This document shows positions 9,593 through 16,581 of a stretch of DNA of 34,135 bases, in pieces; position 1 is the first letter of the stretch; every line of letters begins with the position of its first letter. Under the pieces are notes generated by a model. It saw nothing but the letters and a program-made list of their open reading frames with translations. It was not told the origin of the DNA and searched no databases. A program made the translations under genes and the position numbers. The DNA comes from Lysobacteraceae bacterium UBA6001 (GTDB lineage Bacteria > Pseudomonadota > Gammaproteobacteria > Xanthomonadales > Xanthomonadaceae). The stretch covers positions 1-34,135 of the forward strand of contig DJAN01000241.1 of assembly GCA_002429615.1 (NCBI GenBank), given 5' to 3'.

Positions 9593-10384
9593 ATGAGCGA
9601 CATCCTCAATACGATCCTGGCCCGCAAGGCCGAAGAAATCGCCGACCGCAGCGCCCGCGTGCCGCTGGCCGAGGTCGTGGCGCGCGCCGCCGAGGCCTCG
9701 CCGGTGCGCGGCTTTGCCGATGCGCTGCGTGCCGCCATCGCCCAGGGTGACCCGGCGGTGATCGCCGAGGTGAAGAAGGCCAGCCCGTCCAAGGGCGTGA
9801 TCCGGCCCGACTTCCGCCCGGCGGATATCGCGGTGAGCTACGAGTTCGGCGGCGCCAGCTGCCTGTCGGTGCTGACCGACGTGGATTTCTTCCAGGGCGC
9901 CGACGACTACCTGCGCCAGGCCCGTGATGCCTGCACGCTGCCGGTGCTGCGCAAGGACTTCACCATCGACCCGTACCAGGTGTACGAGGCGCGCGCGCTG
10001 GGTGCGGACTGCATCCTGCTGATCGTCTCCGCGCTGGAGGATGCGCAGCTGGCCGACCTGTCCGGGCTGGCGCTGGAGCTGGGCATGGACGTGCTGGTGG
10101 AAGTGCACGACATCGATGAGCTGGAGCGCGCGATCCAGGTGCCGGTGCCGCTGGTCGGCATCAACAACCGCAACCTGCGCACCTTCGAGGTGACGCTCGA
10201 TACCACGCTGTCGATGCGCGCGGCGGTGCCGCGCGACCGCCTGCTGGTCACCGAGAGCGGCATCCTGGCGCCGGCCGACGTGGCGCTGATGCGCGGGGAG
10301 GGCGTCAACGCCTTCCTGGTCGGCGAGGCGTTCATGCGTGCCGAGGAGCCGGGCGAAGCGCTGCGCGAGCTGTTCTTCCCGTGA
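9593..10384 (+). CDS. trpC: Indole-3-glycerol-phosphate synthase
   Basis: TrpC closes CdRP to indole-3-glycerol phosphate with loss of CO2. The 263-residue stand-alone TIM barrel (no fused TrpF) has '[15 protein letters not shown]' (Lys61), '[13 protein letters not shown]', '[15 protein letters not shown]' (Lys121), '[12 protein letters not shown]' (Glu170), '[14 protein letters not shown]' (Asn191) and 'VTESGI...FLVGEAFM'. The ATG at 9593 is the usual family start; the open frame extends upstream to 9524 through the promoter-like region. The stop overlaps the GTG of the next gene (GTGA). TrpF, TrpB and TrpA are not in the window, which is normal for this family of bacteria. Confidence 0.96.
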   Translation: MSDILNTILARKAEEIADRSARVPLAEVVARAAEASPVRGFADALRAAIAQGDPAVIAEVKKASPSKGVIRPDFRPADIAVSYEFGGASCLSVLTDVDFFQGADDYLRQARDACTLPVLRKDFTIDPYQVYEARALGADCILLIVSALEDAQLADLSGLALELGMDVLVEVHDIDELERAIQVPVPLVGINNRNLRTFEVTLDTTLSMRAAVPRDRLLVTESGILAPADVALMRGEGVNAFLVGEAFMRAEEPGEALRELFFP

Positions 10385-11097
10385 GCGCGTACCCCGTGCC
10401 CGGCGCCGACGCGCCGCTGGTGGTGTTCGACTTCGACCACACCCTCTACGACGGCGACTCCGGCTCGCACCTGTTCGCCTGGCTGATTCGCCGCAATCCG
10501 CTGCGGCTGCTGGCCGCGCTGCTGCTGACGCCGCTGCTCGGGCCGCTGGTGGCGCTGCTGCCGACCCGTCGCCATGGCATCTCCGGCTATGTCTGGGTCG
10601 CCACGTTCGGGCTGAAGGGCGCGCGTGAGTTCAACCGGGTCATCGATGCCTACGTGCTTGCGCACCAGGACGAAGTGCGGGCGCGGCTGCTGCCGCACGC
10701 GCTGGAAGTCTTTGCCGGGCACCGCCAGGCGGGCGACCGGGTGATCGTGGCCACCGGCGCGCCGCCGGAGCTGGCGCGGGCGATCCTGGCCTTCGTGGCC
10801 CACGAGGACGTGCCGGTGGTTGGCAGCGTGGTCGGCCCGCGCCTGGGCGGTGTCGGCGCGGTGCGCCACTGCCACAACGAGGAAAAGATGCGCATGCTGC
10901 GCGAGCTCGGGTATTCCAATATCGCCGTCGCCTATTCCGACAGCACCGCCGACCTGCCGCTGCTGAAGGCCGCGCGCGCGCCGGTGGTGGTCAATCCCAA
11001 GCCGCGCCGGGTGGATTACTTCCGCCAGGTACTGCCGCCGGGCACGCCGATCCTGAATTGGGGTTGCGTGGATCGCGCCGGCGATCCGCTGCCCTGA
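10381..11097 (+). CDS. HAD-IB phosphatase, similar to phosphatidylglycerophosphatase C
   Basis: A 238-residue HAD subfamily IB hydrolase. Motif I is '[13 protein letters not shown]' with nucleophile Asp17 and acid/base Asp19; motif II lies in '[11 protein letters not shown]'; the conserved Lys is in '[10 protein letters not shown]'; motif III is '[12 protein letters not shown]'. After motif I there is '[18 protein letters not shown]' followed by a hydrophobic stretch (residues about 40-62). This arrangement recalls the membrane-associated cap of E. coli PgpC, which dephosphorylates phosphatidylglycerol phosphate. The family call is firm; the PgpC role is inference, and SerB-like or other phosphatase activity is possible. 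The GTG start overlaps the trpC stop. It is the last gene of the run. Confidence 0.88.
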   Translation: MSAYPVPGADAPLVVFDFDHTLYDGDSGSHLFAWLIRRNPLRLLAALLLTPLLGPLVALLPTRRHGISGYVWVATFGLKGAREFNRVIDAYVLAHQDEVRARLLPHALEVFAGHRQAGDRVIVATGAPPELARAILAFVAHEDVPVVGSVVGPRLGGVGAVRHCHNEEKMRMLRELGYSNIAVAYSDSTADLPLLKAARAPVVVNPKPRRVDYFRQVLPPGTPILNWGCVDRAGDPLP

Positions 11098-11103
11098 AAC
11101 GCG

Positions 11104-11127
11104 AAACCCCCGGCTGGCGCCGGGGGT
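11104..11127. terminator. Terminator-like hairpin between convergent HAD gene and clp
   Basis: ACCCCCGGC (11106-11114), loop TGGC and its complement (11119-11127) form a perfect 9-bp stem in the 58-bp gap between convergent stops. On the minus strand it is followed by only three Ts (TTTCGCG), so it is a better terminator for clp than for the plus-strand genes. Confidence 0.55.
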
Positions 11128-11155
11128 CACGGTGTGGGTCCAGGCGCCCGGGACC

Positions 11156-11845
11156 TCAGCGGGTGCCGTAGAGCACCACGGTCTTGCCGCGGGCATGCAG
11201 CAGGCCGTCGGCCTGCAGCTTCTTCAGCACGCGGCCGGCCATTTCACGCGAGCAGCCGACCAGGCGCGCCAGTTCCTGGCGCGAAACGCGCAGCTGGGTG
11301 CCCTGCGGATGGCTCATGGCCTCCGGCTCGCGCGCCAGGTCGTGCAGGGTGCGCACGATGCGGTCGGTGACGTCCAGGAACGCCAGCCGGCTGGCCTTGC
11401 GGGTGGTGTCGAGCAGACGCTTGGACAGCTGCACGCCGATGGCGTAGAGCAGGCGCGGGGCGTCGGCGGACAGGCTGCTCTGCATCAGCTGGTGCAGGCG
11501 CTCGTAGCTGATCTCGGCCAGCTCGCACTGGCTGCGCGTGCGCAGGATCACCTCGCGGGTGTCGGACTCGATGAACAGGCCCATTTCCCCGACGAATTCA
11601 CCCGCGCCGAAGTAGCCCAGGACCAGCTCCCGGTCGTCTTCTTCCTCGGCGATGATGCTGATCGAGCCGCTGATCACGTAATACAACGTGCCGGCCGGGT
11701 CGCCGGGGCGGAACACGTCGGTCCTGGTCGGATACCGCCGGCGGTGGCTGTGGGCCAGGAACCGCTCGATGGTGGCCGTGTCCAGGGACAGGGGCGCTGT
11801 CGATTGACGTACTGATGTCATACCCGTGCTGTTCCCTAGGTTCAT
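11156..11845 (-). CDS. clp: Clp, CRP-family global regulator responsive to c-di-GMP
   Basis: A 229-residue CRP/FNR-type factor. Residues 22-130 form the cyclic-nucleotide-binding beta roll ('VFRPGDPAGTLYYVISGSIS', 'GEFVGEMGLFIESDTREVI'). Residues 138-229 form the dimer helix and winged helix, with recognition helix 'VGCSREMAGRVLKKL'. In Xanthomonas Clp the corresponding glutamate (Glu98 here, Glu99 there) replaces the cAMP-contacting serine of E. coli CRP, and c-di-GMP inhibits DNA binding. Clp controls extracellular enzymes, polysaccharide and virulence genes. The near-identity of the core and C-terminus to Xanthomonas Clp makes the call strong. The ATG at 11845 is preferred; the open frame upstream overlaps speD. 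It is divergent from speD. Confidence 0.95.
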   Translation of the reverse strand: MNLGNSTGMTSVRQSTAPLSLDTATIERFLAHSHRRRYPTRTDVFRPGDPAGTLYYVISGSISIIAEEEDDRELVLGYFGAGEFVGEMGLFIESDTREVILRTRSQCELAEISYERLHQLMQSSLSADAPRLLYAIGVQLSKRLLDTTRKASRLAFLDVTDRIVRTLHDLAREPEAMSHPQGTQLRVSRQELARLVGCSREMAGRVLKKLQADGLLHARGKTVVLYGTR

Positions 11846-11912
11846 GGCGGTTCCGCGGCTAGATTCCCGGAAGCTTAACGGGATGGCTCGCCCTTGGTAA
11901 ACCGTTGTCGGT

Positions 11913-11930
11913 GGTAGCCGTTCCGCTACC
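11913..11930. promoter_or_regulatory. 18-bp palindrome in the clp-speD divergent region
   Basis: GGTAGC-N6-GCTACC is a perfect inverted repeat with 6-nt arms and a 6-nt spacer, placed 68 bp from the clp start and 55 bp from the speD start. It overlaps the expected -35 region of speD. It does not match the CRP/Clp consensus (TGTGA-N6-TCACA). It could be an operator or a short hairpin. Confidence 0.4.
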
Positions 11931-11949
11931 GTGCGCTTTGGCCCATAAT
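11921..11949 (+). promoter_or_regulatory. Candidate speD promoter
   Basis: CATAAT at 11944-11949 is a good -10 box. With 17-bp spacing the -35 position falls on TTCCGC (11921-11926), which is poor and lies inside the right half of the palindrome at 11913-11930. A weak -35 overlapped by an operator-like site would fit a regulated promoter. Confidence 0.4.
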
Positions 11950-11984
11950 TGCCCCCTTTCCCGTCTCCCAGAGGATAGACCGCC

Positions 11985-12779
11985 GTGGTCAAGCCGTTGC
12001 CTCGCCTGAGGTTGCAGGGTTTCAACAACCTCACCAAGGCGCTGAGCTTCAACATCTACGACGTCTGCTACGCCCGCACGGAAGAAGAGCGCCAGCGTTA
12101 CATCGAGTACATCGACGAGCAGTACGACGCCGATCGCCTGACCCAGATCCTGACGGATGTGGCTGAGATCATCGGGGCCAACATCCTGAACATCGCGCGC
12201 CAGGACTACGATCCGCAGGGTGCGTCGGTGACGATCCTGATCTCCGAAGAGCCGGTGATCGACAAGAAGCAGGCCGGCAAGGAGCTGATCTCCGATGCCG
12301 TGGTCGCGCATATGGACAAGAGCCACATCACCGTCCATACCTACCCGGAGACCCACCCGCAGGAAGGCATCGCCACCTTCCGCGCCGATATCGACGTCGC
12401 CACGTGCGGCGTGATCTCGCCGCTGAAGGCGCTGAACTACCTGATCGAGTCGCTGGAGTCGGACATCGTGATCATGGACTACCGTGTCCGTGGCTTCACC
12501 CGCGACGTGAAGGGCAAGAAGCACTTCATCGACCACAAGATCAACTCGATCCAGAACTTCCTGGCCAAGAACATCAAGTCGCGCTACGAGATGTTCGACG
12601 TCAACGTCTACCAGGAAAACATCTTCCACACGAAGATGCACCTGAAGGACTTCGACCTGGACCAGTACCTGTTCGAGGAAAAGGCCAAGAACCTGTCGTT
12701 CAAGGAGCGCATGAAGATCGAAGCGCTGCTCAAGCGCGAGATCGAAGAGCTGTTCCACGGCCGCAACCTGGCCGAGTAA
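11985..12779 (+). CDS. speD: S-adenosylmethionine decarboxylase proenzyme (E. coli type)
   Basis: SpeD makes decarboxylated SAM, the aminopropyl donor for spermidine. The 264-residue length is exactly that of the E. coli class. The proenzyme cleaves itself at '[14 protein letters not shown]', between Lys112 and Ser113, to form the pyruvoyl cofactor. Other conserved parts are '[20 protein letters not shown]', '[20 protein letters not shown]', '[20 protein letters not shown]' and 'NIFHTKM'. The GTG start at 11985 has GAGGA about 9 nt upstream. It is divergent from clp, and no speE is nearby. The SSAT-like acetyltransferase at 2294 is another possible polyamine gene in the window. Confidence 0.97.
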   Translation: MVKPLPRLRLQGFNNLTKALSFNIYDVCYARTEEERQRYIEYIDEQYDADRLTQILTDVAEIIGANILNIARQDYDPQGASVTILISEEPVIDKKQAGKELISDAVVAHMDKSHITVHTYPETHPQEGIATFRADIDVATCGVISPLKALNYLIESLESDIVIMDYRVRGFTRDVKGKKHFIDHKINSIQNFLAKNIKSRYEMFDVNVYQENIFHTKMHLKDFDLDQYLFEEKAKNLSFKERMKIEALLKREIEELFHGRNLAE

Positions 12780-12831
12780 GGGTTACATCCGGTTACGTTG
12801 CCGCCGTCTAGGATGGCGGCACGAATCGACA

Positions 12832-12881
12832 GGCGGGACGGCCCGCCACGCGGTTTTCCGCGTTACAGAGCCGACGGCGGC
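12832..12881 (+). promoter_or_regulatory. Guanidine-II (mini-ykkC) riboswitch upstream of sugE
   Basis: Two hairpins with the class-defining ACGR loop are present: P1 GGCGGG-ACGG-CCCGCC (12832-12847) and P2 GCCG-ACGG-CGGC (12870-12881). The 22-nt linker holds its own small hairpin (ACGCGG-TTTT-CCGCGT, 12848-12863). Guanidine-II RNAs bind one guanidinium per hairpin, and the two loops pair with each other. The gene that follows encodes the guanidinium exporter, the classic target. P2 shares bases 12877-12881 with the terminator stem at 12877-12904, so ligand-bound P2 would block the base of the terminator and allow transcription. A -10-like TAGGAT lies at 12809-12814. Confidence 0.88.
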
Positions 12882-12912
12882 CCGGTGTGCAGACACCGGG
12901 CCGCTTTTTTTT
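12877..12912 (+). terminator. Intrinsic terminator in the sugE leader, likely riboswitch-controlled
   Basis: A perfect 12-bp stem (GCGGCCCGGTGT at 12877-12888 with its complement at 12893-12904), loop GCAG, followed directly by eight Ts (12905-12912). It sits between the guanidine-II hairpins and the sugE ribosome binding site. It can act as the expression platform and may also stop read-through from speD. Confidence 0.92.
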
Positions 12913-12937
12913 CGTCTTGAGAAAAGGAGGACGCACG

Positions 12938-13252
12938 ATGTCCTGGATCTATCTGCTGCTGGCCGGGCTGTTCGAGATCGGCTTTGCGATGGGGCTCAAG
13001 TACAGCCAGGGCTTCACCCGGCTGTGGCCGAGCCTGGGCACCGCGGTGGCCGCGGCGATCAGCCTGTGGCTGCTGACCCAGGCACTGCGCACGCTGCCGG
13101 TGGGCACGGCCTATGCGATCTGGACCGGGATCGGCGCGCTGGGTGTGGCGGTGCTGGGCATCTTCCTGTTCGGCGACAGCGCGTCATGGCCGCGGCTGGC
13201 CTGCATCGGGCTGATCGTGGCCGGCGTGGTGGGGTTGAAGCTGGCCGGCTAG
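12938..13252 (+). CDS. gdx: Guanidinium exporter of the SMR family (SugE/Gdx)
   Basis: A 104-residue small multidrug resistance family protein with four transmembrane helices, working as an inner-membrane dimer that exchanges guanidinium for protons. '[20 protein letters not shown]' carries the essential Glu13. '[20 protein letters not shown]' is the SugE/Gdx-type 'YAIWTGIG' signature, and '[14 protein letters not shown]' follows in helix 4. AAGGAGGA lies about 7 nt before the ATG at 12938, a very strong ribosome binding site placed after the terminator, so translation is not the obvious control point. The upstream guanidine-II riboswitch supports guanidinium rather than quaternary ammonium export. 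Confidence 0.95.
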   Translation: MSWIYLLLAGLFEIGFAMGLKYSQGFTRLWPSLGTAVAAAISLWLLTQALRTLPVGTAYAIWTGIGALGVAVLGIFLFGDSASWPRLACIGLIVAGVVGLKLAG

Positions 13253-13253
13253 G

Positions 13254-13922
13254 TCAGAGGCGGTAGGCGACCGACTTCATCAGCTTGGAGGCCAGCGCCA
13301 TGGCGGCCGGGATCGGCTGCGGCAGGATGCGCGCGCCGGCCTGCTCGGCGTGTTCGGCGTGACGGGCCTCGTCGGCCTTCATCACGCGCAGGATCTCGCG
13401 GCTGCGCAGGTCGGCCGGGGGCAGGGATTCCAGGTGTTCGTCCAGGTGCGCCTCCACCTGGTGTTCGGTTTCCACCACGAAGCCCAGGCTCCAGTCGTCC
13501 CCGCGCAGCGCGGCCACCGCGCCCAGCGCATAGCTGCCGGCGTACCAGAGCGGGTTGAAGAGGCTGGGGCGGCTGTCCAGCTCGCGCAGGCGATCGGCGC
13601 ACCAGGACAGGTGGTCGGTCTCCTCTTGCGCGGCTTCCAGCAGGTGCGCGCGGGTGACGGCATCGCGGGCTACCGCCGCCTGGCCGAAATACAGGCCCTG
13701 GGCGCAGACCTCGCCGACATGGTTGATCCGCATCAGCCCCGCGGAATGGCGGCGCTCGGCCTCGTCCAGCGGGACCTCCGGGGTCTTGCCCGCCGGGTTG
13801 GGGCGCAGCGCGGCGGGGTCGCCGAACACCGTCTCCAGGGCGCGCTGGGCTTCCAGCAGCAGGTGGTCCATCACGCCGTGGCGGCGCAGATCGGTGGTGC
13901 GGGAGGCAAGGGAGTCGTCCAT
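13254..13922 (-). CDS. coq7: Coq7, 3-demethoxyubiquinol 3-hydroxylase
   Basis: Coq7 hydroxylates demethoxyubiquinol in ubiquinone synthesis at the inner membrane. The 222-residue di-iron carboxylate protein has ligands in '[18 protein letters not shown]' (Glu71), '[12 protein letters not shown]' (Glu101, His104), '[16 protein letters not shown]' (Glu153 and neighbours) and '[12 protein letters not shown]' (Glu185, His188). The hydrophobic '[10 protein letters not shown]' segment fits peripheral membrane binding. The ATG at 13922 is preferred; the open frame extends upstream to 14075 but runs over the rplM promoter. It is convergent with gdx (stops one base apart) and divergent from rplM. Confidence 0.95.
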   Translation of the reverse strand: MDDSLASRTTDLRRHGVMDHLLLEAQRALETVFGDPAALRPNPAGKTPEVPLDEAERRHSAGLMRINHVGEVCAQGLYFGQAAVARDAVTRAHLLEAAQEETDHLSWCADRLRELDSRPSLFNPLWYAGSYALGAVAALRGDDWSLGFVVETEHQVEAHLDEHLESLPPADLRSREILRVMKADEARHAEHAEQAGARILPQPIPAAMALASKLMKSVAYRL

Positions 13923-13976
13923 GGGGGGATTTTCGCCCCGCGCCGGGCGCCTGCCAACCGCCCGCCAGGGGCCGGC

Positions 13977-14005
13977 TTGCACCGGCCCAGGTGGCCCGGT
14001 ACAAT
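13977..14005 (+). promoter_or_regulatory. Candidate sigma70 promoter of rplM-rpsI
   Basis: TTGCAC (13977-13982) and TACAAT (14000-14005) are spaced by 17 bp, upstream of rplM and within the coq7-rplM divergent gap. The transcript would start near 14012 and carry an untranslated leader of about 78 nt. Confidence 0.6.
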
Positions 14006-14089
14006 CCCGCCTCTTCGTTTCACCAAAACGCGCGGCAAAGTTCCGGCAGCCCCGGAATGAGCCCGACCACTTCAACCAAGAGTTTCTCC

Positions 14090-14518
14090 ATGACTACGTT
14101 CACCGCAAAGTCCGAGACCGTCCAGCGCGACTGGTACCTCGTTGACGCCTCCGGCAAGACGCTCGGCCGTCTCGCTTCCGAACTGGCCCGCCGCCTGCGT
14201 GGCAAGCACAAGCCCGTCTACACCCCGCACGTCGATACCGGCGACTACCTCGTCGTGATCAACGCCGAGAAGATCGCGGTGACCGGCAAGAAGCTGCAGG
14301 ACAAGATGTATCACCGTTTCACCGGTTACATCGGCAACCTGAAGTCTGAGAACCTCGCCCAGGCGCTGGAGCGCCACCCGGAGCGCGTGATCGAGATCGC
14401 CGTCAAGGGCATGCTGCCGAAGGGCCCGCTGGGCCGCGACATGTATCGCAAGCTCAAGGTCTACGCCGGCCCGAACCATCCGCACGCCGCTCAGCAGCCG
14501 CAGGTCCTGGACATCTAA
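14090..14518 (+). CDS. rplM: 50S ribosomal protein L13 (uL13)
   Basis: Full-length L13 of 142 residues, an early-assembling 23S rRNA-binding protein. It shows '[19 protein letters not shown]', '[20 protein letters not shown]', '[19 protein letters not shown]', 'YIGNLKSE', '[19 protein letters not shown]' and '[13 protein letters not shown]'. The ATG at 14090 follows CCAAGAG and gives the usual N-terminus; the frame extends upstream without support. It is 2 nt from rpsI, the usual rplM-rpsI operon. Confidence 0.98.
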   Translation: MTTFTAKSETVQRDWYLVDASGKTLGRLASELARRLRGKHKPVYTPHVDTGDYLVVINAEKIAVTGKKLQDKMYHRFTGYIGNLKSENLAQALERHPERVIEIAVKGMLPKGPLGRDMYRKLKVYAGPNHPHAAQQPQVLDI

Positions 14519-14520
14519 TC

Positions 14521-14913
14521 ATGGCTATCTCTCAGAACTACGGCACTGGCCGTCGCAAGTCCTCCACCGCCCGCGTGTTCCTGCGCAAGGGCACCGGCAA
14601 CATCACCGTCAACGACCGTCCGCTGGACGAGTTCTTCGGCCGTGAGACCGCGCGCATGATCGTGCGCCAGCCGCTGGAGCTGACCAAGAACACCGAAAGC
14701 TTCGACATCTACGTGACCGCTGCTGGCGGTGGCACCACCGGCCAGGCCGGTGCGATCCGCCTGGGCATCGCCCGCGCGCTGGTCGAGTACGACGAGTCGC
14801 TGAAGTCCGAGCTGCGCAAGGCCGGCTTCATGACCCGCGACGCCCGTGAGGTCGAGCGTAAGAAGGTCGGTCTGCACAAGGCCCGCCGCGCGACCCAGTT
14901 CTCCAAGCGCTGA
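14521..14913 (+). CDS. rpsI: 30S ribosomal protein S9 (uS9)
   Basis: Full-length S9 of 130 residues. It has '[20 protein letters not shown]', '[16 protein letters not shown]', '[20 protein letters not shown]', '[18 protein letters not shown]' and the C-terminal 'QFSKR' tail whose last residues reach the P-site tRNA. It directly follows rplM, with a two-base gap between stop and ATG. A UUCG hairpin and an intrinsic terminator follow. Confidence 0.98.
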   Translation: MAISQNYGTGRRKSSTARVFLRKGTGNITVNDRPLDEFFGRETARMIVRQPLELTKNTESFDIYVTAAGGGTTGQAGAIRLGIARALVEYDESLKSELRKAGFMTRDAREVERKKVGLHKARRATQFSKR

Positions 14914-14930
14914 TCCATCGCGCAGGAGGT

Positions 14931-14950
14931 GGCGGATCTTCGGATCCGCC
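14931..14950 (+). other. UUCG-tetraloop hairpin after rpsI
   Basis: GGCGGATC (14931-14938), TTCG, GATCCGCC (14943-14950) makes a perfect 8-bp stem closed as C(UUCG)G, an extra-stable tetraloop. It lies 17 nt after the rpsI stop and 5 nt before the terminator. It has no T-run and probably protects the mRNA 3' end or assists termination. Confidence 0.75.
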
Positions 14951-14955
14951 CAAGC

Positions 14956-14985
14956 AAAAGCCCGGCCTTGGCCGGGCTTTTGTCG
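14956..14985 (+). terminator. Intrinsic terminator of rplM-rpsI
   Basis: AAAAGCCCGGCC (14956-14967) pairs with GGCCGGGCTTTT (14970-14981); the practical loop is CTTG. The right arm ends in four Ts. The flanking A and T runs make it potentially bidirectional. Confidence 0.9.
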
Positions 14986-15033
14986 TTTCTAAGGTGCGCG
15001 CGTCGCGATGCGGTGCGTGTCTTTGCGACAGGC

Positions 15034-15067
15034 AAAAAGAAAGGCCCGATCAAAGATCGGGCCTTTC
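15034..15067 (-). terminator. Intrinsic terminator of tRNA-Gln
   Basis: On the minus strand, a perfect 13-bp stem (arms 15039-15051 and 15055-15067, GAAAGGCCCGATC) with a 3-nt loop is followed by five Ts (15034-15038). It starts 7 nt after the tRNA 3' end. Confidence 0.92.
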
Positions 15068-15073
15068 TGGATT

Positions 15074-15148
15074 TGGCTGCCCCGGATGGATTCGAACCAC
15101 CGAATGCCTGAGTCAGAGTCAGGTGCCTTACCGCTTGGCGACGGGGCA
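15074..15148 (-). tRNA. tRNA-Gln (anticodon CTG)
   Basis: The 75-nt minus-strand sequence folds as a full tRNA. The acceptor stem TGCCCCG pairs with CGGGGCA, with the U1-A72 end typical of glutamine tRNAs, discriminator G and an encoded CCA. The D-arm is GCCAAGCGGTAAGGC. The anticodon stem CCTGA/TCAGG has loop CTCTGAC, with anticodon CTG (plus-strand 15114-15116) reading CAG. The T-arm carries GGTTCGAATCC. It has its own terminator downstream. Confidence 0.97.
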
Positions 15149-15719
15149 ATGTAACAGCCCGGAGATTATCGCATGACCACGAGGGACTTGGAAACTTCCG
15201 GCGGAAAGCAGCAGCGCCGCTTCCCGGGCCGCGCATTCTAGCGGCATCATCGCGCGGGCTCAAGCCCCGCGGTGGATGTTGTCGATGTCGTGAGGTCGCG
15301 ATGCATCGAAGGCGCGAAACGGGATCGCAGCCGTCAACGCGAGACCTCCTCTCGACGGCGACGCGCCCGCGTGCCTCGCAGGCGGCGTTGAAACGGAAGC
15401 GCGCAGTGGCTGCCCGCGCTGCCCGTGGCGATCACGGCGGCGGGCTGCGGGACGGCAGGTCCACAGGTCTTGTATGAATAATTAAGCCAGCCACGCGCGC
15501 TGGCGAATCCGCAGGAAAAGGCCGAAATACCCGCTGGATATGCCGGATGACCTCGCGCGCCGGGTCAACGGCTTTCACGCCGTGCATACGCGAAATTCAC
15601 TACATAGCCTGCCCGCCCGGGCCGCCGCTATGGTTGGCCTGCGGGGATTGGACTAATCTGAATGCGCCTCGCGATCCGGTGCGGCGCGCTCTTCCCCCCC
15701 CTTCACCAGGAACTCGCTC
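15149..15719. other. 571-bp non-coding gap before the stressosome operon
   Basis: No convincing gene is visible; the open frames here have poor codon character and no matching protein signature. Contents seen: the tRNA promoter on the left, a CGATGCATCG palindrome near 15300, a conspicuously AT-rich patch at about 15470-15485 (TGTATGAATAATTAAG) in otherwise GC-rich DNA, a GCCAGC/GCTGGC hairpin just after it, and a run of eight Cs at 15694-15701 in the rsbR leader. The operon promoter is probably in the last 250 bp, but no consensus pair stands out. Confidence 0.6.
15165..15194 (-). promoter_or_regulatory. Candidate tRNA-Gln promoter
   Basis: On the minus strand GATAAT (15165-15170) is a 5/6 -10 box. 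Start would fall near 15158, 10 nt before the mature tRNA. The -35 region (15188-15194, TTTCCAA) is weak. Confidence 0.45.
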
Positions 15720-16580
15720 ATGGCGGCTCTGCAGCAGCGCACCACTGACCTTATCCGCAGCCACGAGGACCAGATCCTGTCGAGCTGGATCCTCAACCTG
15801 TCCCAGGCCGGGCAGGGCCAGGATGCGCGCATCAGCGTCCGCGAGCTCGAAGTCCAGGTGCGCGAGTTCTGGCGCCTGTTCCTGGCCGCGATGACCGCTT
15901 CCAATGCCAGCAACCTGCAGGGCGACCAGTGGCAGGACATCCGCCACTTCCTCGAAGACCTGTCGCGCGATCGCGTGCTGCGCGGCTTCAGTTCCTCGGA
16001 CACGGCGACCTTCATCTTCTCGTTGAAGCGCCCGCTGTTCGAACTGGTCCAGGAAGGCTTTGCCGATTCGCCGAAGGACCTGGGCGACCAGATGTGGGCG
16101 CTCTCCGAACTGCTCGACCTGCTCGGCCTGCATACGGTCAAGGCATTCCAGAAGACCCGCGAGGACGTCATCCAGCGCCAGCAGGAGGAAATGCTGGAAC
16201 TGTCCACGCCGGTGGTGAAGCTGTGGGACGGCGTGCTCGCGCTACCGATGATCGGCACGCTGGATTCGCAGCGCACCCAGGTGGTGATGGAATCGCTGCT
16301 GCAGCGGATCGTCGACACCGGCTCGGAAATCGCCATCATCGACATCACCGGCGTGCCGACCGTCGACACCCTGGTGGCGCAGCACCTGCTCAAGACCGTC
16401 ACCGCGATCCGCCTGATGGGCGCCGACGCGATCATCAGCGGCGTACGTCCGCAGATCGCGCAGACCATCGTCCACCTGGGCCTGGACCTGCAGGGCATCG
16501 TCACCAAGGCCAACCTGGCCGACGCGCTCGCGCTGGCGCTCAAGCGCACCGGCCAGAACGTGGTCAAGGCGACCGCCTGA
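15720..16580 (+). CDS. rsbR: RsbR-type stressosome sensor/scaffold (RsbRD_N + STAS)
   Basis: A 286-residue RsbR paralogue. Residues 1-155 are helical, of the RsbRD N-terminal kind ('RSHEDQILSSWILNLSQ', 'FLEDLSRDRVLRGF'), the presumed sensory part. Residues 160-280 are a STAS domain: 'STPVVKLWDGVLALPMIGTL', 'IIDITGVPTVDTLVAQHLL', 'LMGADAIISGVRPQIAQTIV'. Thr217 in 'TVDT' likely corresponds to a residue phosphorylated by RsbT in Bacillus; that is inference from the family. RsbR and RsbS build the large stressosome particle. CCAGGA sits 8 nt before the ATG. It is the first gene of a six-gene overlapping operon. Confidence 0.94.
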   Translation: MAALQQRTTDLIRSHEDQILSSWILNLSQAGQGQDARISVRELEVQVREFWRLFLAAMTASNASNLQGDQWQDIRHFLEDLSRDRVLRGFSSSDTATFIFSLKRPLFELVQEGFADSPKDLGDQMWALSELLDLLGLHTVKAFQKTREDVIQRQQEEMLELSTPVVKLWDGVLALPMIGTLDSQRTQVVMESLLQRIVDTGSEIAIIDITGVPTVDTLVAQHLLKTVTAIRLMGADAIISGVRPQIAQTIVHLGLDLQGIVTKANLADALALALKRTGQNVVKATA

Positions 16581-16581
16581 C

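Noticed and set aside
11913..11930. Clp/CRP binding site for clp autoregulation
   Set aside because: The half-sites GGTAGC/GCTACC do not resemble TGTGA/TCACA; reported only as an unassigned palindrome.
15547..15894. 115-codon plus-strand frame upstream of and overlapping rsbR
   Set aside because: It overlaps rsbR in another frame, lacks a ribosome binding site and has no protein signature.
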